Below, one piece after another: positions 60,590 to 64,000 of a stretch of DNA of 64,000 bases. A program made the translations under genes and the position numbers. The notes below the pieces were generated by a model. The model did not search any database and had not been told where the DNA came from. It saw only the letters and a list, made by a program, of their open reading frames with translations. Positions within the stretch are counted from its first letter, which is position 1; every line of letters starts with the position of its first letter. This DNA comes from Hamadaea sp013361475. GTDB lineage: Bacteria; Actinomycetota; Actinomycetes; Mycobacteriales; Micromonosporaceae. The DNA is taken from assembly GCF_040654195.1 (NCBI RefSeq), contig NZ_JBFAHM010000017.1:118040-182039 (forward strand), in the 5' to 3' direction.

Positions 60590-60760
60590 CGTAGGCGCCG
60601 ACGGCGGGCACGGGGGGTCGCGGGAATCGGACACCCGGCATCCGCCGATCATCCGAGCCCGAGTCACGGCGGGCGAGAGGACGATGGAGGGGAGGCGGAC
60701 GTCACGCACCGGCGTCCGCTTCCGTCGGGCCTGTCGCCGAAACGATCGGCCGTCGGACGA

Positions 60761-61051
60761 TCAGCCGGCGGACTCCCAGGTGACGACCAGTTCGCGTCGC
60801 TGGCCGAACCGCTCCAAGTGGCGGCCGAGCACGTCCTGCACCACGGCCAGGCTCTCGTCGTCGGGTGCGGTCGCCCGCATGACGAGCTTGTCGGCCTGCG
60901 GTTCGAGTACGCCTTCCCAGGCCGTCAGGGTCAGCCGGTAGCCGCCGTCGGCGAGCTCCTCCACCGCCGATCGGCGGCCCAGGTGGGCGGCGAGCTGCTT
61001 GGCGTACCGGGGAGCGGCGTCGGTCGCGACGTTGGCGATCGAAGTGGGCAT
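60761..61051 (-). CDS. DUF2218 domain protein, possibly iron-regulated
   Basis: ATG 61051 gives 96 residues. The family pattern is clear: VATDAAPRYAKQLAAHLGRR, then LADGGYRLTLTAWEGVLEPQADKLVMRATAPDDESLAVVQDVLGRHLERFG. DUF2218 proteins are small and often lie near iron or siderophore genes (family context knowledge). A palindrome resembling a DtxR/IdeR site stands just upstream. The PadR gene precedes it on the same strand with a 59-base gap. Confidence 0.9.
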   Translation of the reverse strand: MPTSIANVATDAAPRYAKQLAAHLGRRSAVEELADGGYRLTLTAWEGVLEPQADKLVMRATAPDDESLAVVQDVLGRHLERFGQRRELVVTWESAG

Positions 61052-61073
61052 GAGGGAAACCTCCGAGTGCTGA

Positions 61074-61089
61074 GTAAGGGTCACCTTAC
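61074..61089. promoter_or_regulatory. Candidate iron-regulator (DtxR/IdeR-like) box
   Basis: GTAAGG-GTCA-CCTTAC is a perfect 6-bp inverted repeat 22 bases upstream of the DUF2218 start. On the minus strand the extended site AGGTAAGGTGACCCTTAC fits the TTAGGTTAGGCTAACCTAA consensus at many but not all positions. The iron link also rests on DUF2218 context. Confidence 0.5.
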
Positions 61090-61110
61090 CTGGGCGAGCT
61101 GGGAGAAGCC

Positions 61111-61626
61111 TCAAGATCCGAGTTCGGCGCGCAGCCATGCCCGTTCGGCGTCGCGGGTGGCCTTCGCGACCTCGATCATCCCGCGCCGGTAGGGGTCGGC
61201 GAGATCGCTCGATCGCATCGTCTTGCCGTCGGCGGAGAAGAAGCGCGCGGGCGCGTCGAGGAAATCGAGCCGCCGTTGGAGAACGGCGTCGCGCTCGGCC
61301 TTGTCCGGCAGGTGCCGCAGGAACGCCAGCAGCGTGAAGTACTTGTTCCGGTCGCTGATCTCGGACTGGGCGGGCTCGCGCAGTCGCCGCAACAGTTCGG
61401 CCCGCCCGGCCTCGGTCAGCGAGAGCGTCTGCCGCGGCGCTCCGGCCGCGCCCGGTCCGGTCTGCTTGGTGAGCAGGCCGGCCGTCTCCAGCCGGGTCAG
61501 GGCCGGATAGAGCGCGCCGTCGCTGACCGCCTTCACGTGCCCGGTCAGGCTCTGGATCCGGTCCTTCAGCTCGTAGCCGTGCAAGGGCTGCTCGTAGAGG
61601 AAGCCCAAGATCGCTAGCGTCAGCAC
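61111..61626 (-). CDS. PadR-family transcriptional regulator
   Basis: GTG 61626 gives 171 residues. The winged helix shows the PadR signature: LTLAILGFLYEQPLHGYELKDRIQ, SDGALYPALTRLETAGLLT and RQTLSLTEAGRAELLRRL. The C-terminal Vir_act_alpha_C-type helices follow. It is divergent from the MATE pump gene by 79 bases containing a palindrome. It probably represses the pump and itself and is released by a pump substrate. Confidence 0.93.
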   Translation of the reverse strand: MLTLAILGFLYEQPLHGYELKDRIQSLTGHVKAVSDGALYPALTRLETAGLLTKQTGPGAAGAPRQTLSLTEAGRAELLRRLREPAQSEISDRNKYFTLLAFLRHLPDKAERDAVLQRRLDFLDAPARFFSADGKTMRSSDLADPYRRGMIEVAKATRDAERAWLRAELGS

Positions 61627-61646
61627 GCCCCGATCGTATATCGTTC

Positions 61647-61669
61647 CGAGGTACCTCGAATCGAGGTAC
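61647..61669. promoter_or_regulatory. PadR operator in the PadR/MATE divergent region
   Basis: CGAGGTACCTCG (61647-61658) is a perfect 12-bp palindrome. A further CGAGGTAC half-site follows at 61662-61669. This region precedes both start codons. Confidence 0.7.
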
Positions 61670-61705
61670 TGATCTGATGTTCAGCCGAAGGAGCGAGAAC
61701 CCCTC

Positions 61706-63049
61706 ATGACCACCCATCGCCGGGCGCTGCTGCGCCTCGCCGGCCCGAACTACGCCGGCCTCATGTCCGGGGTGGTGACCGGCATCATCGACGTCGCCTG
61801 GGTCGCGCGGCTCGGCGCGGGCGCGGCCGCCGCGGTCGCCGTCGCGACCAACATCGAAAACCTGCTGCTCGGCGTCATCCTCGCGGTCTCCGGCGGGCTC
61901 ACCGTCGTGGTGTCCGGCCGGGTCGGCTCCGGCGACGCCGCCGGTGCGCGCCGCGCCGTCCGGGCGGGCTGGCTGCTGTTCGCGGGCATCACACCGATCG
62001 TGGCGGGCGCCGGATTCCTGCTGCGTACGCCGATCGCCCGGCTGTTCCTGGACGACCCCGGCGCGATCCGGCTCGCCGTGGCGTACCTGGCGATCTCGCT
62101 CCCCGCCGTGATCGTCTTCTACGGCCAGTGGATGCTCGACGGGCTGTTCGCCGGGCACGGCGACACGCGTACGCCCATGCGCCTGGCTTTGCTGGCCAAC
62201 GGCCTGGTGCTGGTGGCGGACCCGGTGCTGATCTACGGTCTGGCCGGGTTCCCGAAGCTCGGCGTCGCCGGTGCGGCCCTCGCGACGGCGGGCGGGCGGC
62301 TCGTCGCGTTCGCCGTGGGCCTGATCCTCGCACGGCGGCTCACCCGAGGACCGGTGACGGAGTCCGTCCGCGCGGACGTGCGGGCGATCCTGCGGGTGGG
62401 CGGGCCGATCTCCGGTGACTTCCTGGTCCGCATGACCGGCGCGTTGGGGCTGGTCGCCGTGGTCGGGCGGTTCGGCGTCGTCGCGGTCGCCGGCTACGGC
62501 ATCGGCATGAAGGCGCTCTATGTGGCGACGATGGCGTTCTACGCCATTCGCAACGCCGCGACGATTCACACGCCGCGGAGCCTGGCCGCCGGCTCCGGCG
62601 GCGCGGGAGAGAAGCAGGCGGTCGAGGGCGACATCCGGCGGGCCACCCTACGAGTGGCGTTGTCCGTCGGAGTCGTGGCGGCCGTCGTCTTCGCGGCCGG
62701 GTCCGGCTGGATTCTGCGGGCGTTCACCGGCGATCCGGCGGTCATCGCCGCCGGCAGCACGTTCCTGCGCTGCGTCGGGCCGTACCTCGTCGGGCTGTCC
62801 GGCGTGGTGGCGCTCGGCGGGCTGCTCATGGGGGCGGGCCGGGGATCGCTGATGTTCGGCGTCACCATCGGCGGCGTGGCCGGTCAGCTCGGCCTCGCCT
62901 GGCTGCTGTCGTCGGCGTTCGGCCTCACCGGCGTCTGGGTGGCGATGGGAGTGGCGGCACTCGGCCAGCTCACCGTCCTCCTCTACGCCGTACGCCCGAA
63001 GCCGAGGCTCAGGCTTCGACCGGCGACGGCAGGGGACGCTTGGCGGTGA
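61706..63049 (+). CDS. MATE-family efflux transporter
   Basis: The 447-residue protein has 12 likely helices in two halves. Features are LLRLAGPNYAGLMSGVVTGIIDVAWVARLGAGAAAAVAVATNIENLL, YGQWMLDGLFAGHGDTRTPM and LMGAGRGSLMFGVTIGG in the second half. These match NorM/DinF-type MATE pumps that expel drugs with Na or H coupling. The PadR gene next to it is the probable regulator. Its end overlaps the converging GDSL hydrolase by 41 bases. Confidence 0.92.
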   Translation: MTTHRRALLRLAGPNYAGLMSGVVTGIIDVAWVARLGAGAAAAVAVATNIENLLLGVILAVSGGLTVVVSGRVGSGDAAGARRAVRAGWLLFAGITPIVAGAGFLLRTPIARLFLDDPGAIRLAVAYLAISLPAVIVFYGQWMLDGLFAGHGDTRTPMRLALLANGLVLVADPVLIYGLAGFPKLGVAGAALATAGGRLVAFAVGLILARRLTRGPVTESVRADVRAILRVGGPISGDFLVRMTGALGLVAVVGRFGVVAVAGYGIGMKALYVATMAFYAIRNAATIHTPRSLAAGSGGAGEKQAVEGDIRRATLRVALSVGVVAAVVFAAGSGWILRAFTGDPAVIAAGSTFLRCVGPYLVGLSGVVALGGLLMGAGRGSLMFGVTIGGVAGQLGLAWLLSSAFGLTGVWVAMGVAALGQLTVLLYAVRPKPRLRLRPATAGDAWR

Positions 63050-63779
63050 TCCCGTCGCCGGAGGACTGGCCGCGCGCGTGGCGTACGACCCAGGGCAGCA
63101 GATGCCCGCGAATCCAGGCGACTTCGGCGGCGGCCCGCTGACGACGTGTACGCACGGGCCCGGGCGGCAGCGACGCCGACCAGGTGTCGTCGAACCCGGC
63201 GAGCCCGGCCGCCCACGCCAGGGCGTACCCGATCCGCTCATGACCGGCGCTGTTGGCGTGCAGCCGGTCAAGGCTCCAAAGCCGGGGATCCCCGGCGACC
63301 TCGTGCGCGCCGAGATCGAGCAGGATCGCCCCGGTCTGCGCGCTGACCTGCCGCAGCTTCTCGTTGTACGCCGCGAACCGGCCGCGCAACGGGCGCGCCA
63401 TCGGCATGACCCGGACAGGGTCGGGCATGGTGAAAGTGAGCACCGTCGCGCCGGTGGCGATCAGGGCGGCCTGCATCTCGCCGATCCGGCCGGTGACGTC
63501 GTCGGCGTCGAAGCGCGGCCGCAGCATGTCGTTCACCCCGGCGACGACGGTCGCGAGATCAGGCCGCAGACCGAGGGCGACAGGCAGCTGCTCGGCCTGG
63601 ATCTCGGCGGTCAGCTTCCCGCGGACGGCGAGATTGGCGTACTCCAGGCCGGGCCGGGCCGCCGCGACGTGCTGAGCGAACCGGTCGGCCCAGCCTCGGT
63701 AGCCGCCCCGGCCGTCCGGATCGTCGAGCCCCTCACTGGTGCTGTCACCGATCGCCACATATCTGCGCCACGCCGTCAC
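63009..63779 (-). CDS. SGNH/GDSL-type hydrolase
   Basis: The 256-residue protein has the four SGNH blocks: block I YVAIGDSTSEGLDDP (nucleophile serine), block II glycine in NLAVRGKLTAE, block III VVAGVNDMLRP and block V with LHANSAGHERIGYALA (catalytic Asp/His). No signal peptide is visible, so the esterase acts inside the cell or is exported otherwise. The C-terminus has a basic tail of about 40 residues. Upstream lie a GC-rich tandem repeat and a 61-bp palindrome. Confidence 0.92.
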   Translation of the reverse strand: MTAWRRYVAIGDSTSEGLDDPDGRGGYRGWADRFAQHVAAARPGLEYANLAVRGKLTAEIQAEQLPVALGLRPDLATVVAGVNDMLRPRFDADDVTGRIGEMQAALIATGATVLTFTMPDPVRVMPMARPLRGRFAAYNEKLRQVSAQTGAILLDLGAHEVAGDPRLWSLDRLHANSAGHERIGYALAWAAGLAGFDDTWSASLPPGPVRTRRQRAAAEVAWIRGHLLPWVVRHARGQSSGDGITAKRPLPSPVEA

Positions 63780-63809
63780 CCGGCAACAGTAACCGCCCCG
63801 CCCGCCCGC

Positions 63810-63865
63810 CCCGGCCCGGCCCGCCCGGCCCGGCCCGCCCGGCCCGGCCCGCCCGCTCCGGCCCG
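63810..63865. repeat. 14-bp GC-only tandem repeat
   Basis: Three perfect copies of CCCGGCCCGGCCCG (63810-63851) and a degenerate fourth follow one another upstream of the GDSL gene start. The segment has only G and C and no coding signal. Confidence 0.9.
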
Positions 63866-63892
63866 CCCGTTGGAGCGGCGGGCCGCCGGAAA

Positions 63893-63953
63893 GCTGGATC
63901 AGGGATCCGGGTCGAATCTTGGGCCAAGATTCGACCCGGATCCCTGATCCAGC
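63893..63953. repeat. 61-bp palindromic element, copy 2 (perfect)
   Basis: Thirty-base arms pair perfectly around a central G. The ends GCTGGATCAGGG and CCCTGATCCAGC match copy 1 at 30198-30258, and the whole right half is nearly identical. It is a dispersed palindromic repeat or a conserved terminator-like element. Confidence 0.95.
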
Positions 63954-64000
63954 GCCGAAGCGGCCGGACGCGCGGAGGGCGCCGATGGGCCGGAGGGAGC

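Noticed and set aside
63810..63865. CRISPR-like array
   Set aside because: Units are 14 bp, adjacent, without spacers, and contain only G and C.

Overview
The window is about 70% GC by eye, with Arg/Thr codon pairs that repeatedly create GTACG strings, many GTG starts and a heavy load of TetR, NarL-type two-component, ABC and MFS genes. This points to a filamentous actinomycete, most likely Micromonosporaceae (inference from composition and gene content; no rRNA or tRNA marker was seen). No insertion sequence, CRISPR array, tRNA or rRNA gene was recognised. Genes are tightly packed, and many pairs share a 4-base ATGA/GTGA stop-start overlap.

Layout. 1-8.2 kb: two NarL-type two-component systems (one cut by the left edge), a MEDS-STAS plus RsbW-like pair, a TetR gene and a DrrAB-type ABC exporter divergent from the second kinase. 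8.2-14.8 kb: the most interesting block. A Trypco1 protein, a trypsin-like protease with a C-terminal effector-associated domain (EAD) and a 1077-residue EAD/NB-ARC/TPR ATPase form one operon. It converges on an HExxH putative peptide beta-hydroxylase and a 65-residue FxSxx-like precursor peptide. This looks like a conflict or signalling module joined to a RiPP pair, with no radical SAM enzyme in the window.

14.9-24 kb: housekeeping and accessory genes, including an unassigned 308-residue protein, an ABC-2 exporter with a divergent TetR gene and clear operator, methyltransferases, a MOSC protein, a HAD phosphatase and a GlxA-type AraC regulator. 24-39.4 kb: a glycan-use island. Minus-strand genes encode a secreted sialidase, a GH127 enzyme, an MGH1/GH63-like hydrolase and a DapA/NanA-family aldolase. 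Plus-strand genes encode a LacI regulator, an Opp/Dpp-type importer and an FAD oxidoreductase. The importer binding-protein gene has a one-base frameshift. The likely logic is: release of a sialylated or decorated sugar outside the cell, import, then intracellular breakdown under LacI control.

39.5-45.2 kb: an RNA methyltransferase, a VOC protein, a stand-alone Hsp70 substrate-binding domain, a nucleotidyltransferase-methyltransferase fusion, an unknown acidic protein and a divergent EF-Tu behind a structured leader. 45.4-64 kb: mostly efflux and small regulatory units: a DHA2 MFS pump, a two-gene ABC exporter, a Uma2 nuclease, TetR/hydrolase and TetR/DrrAB units with palindromic operators, a Tat-exported GH5 glycanase, an epoxide hydrolase divergent from a CGNR regulator, a DUF2218 gene behind a possible iron box, a PadR/MATE pair and a GDSL hydrolase. 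A 61-bp palindrome near the right edge matches one at 30.2 kb, so it is a dispersed element.
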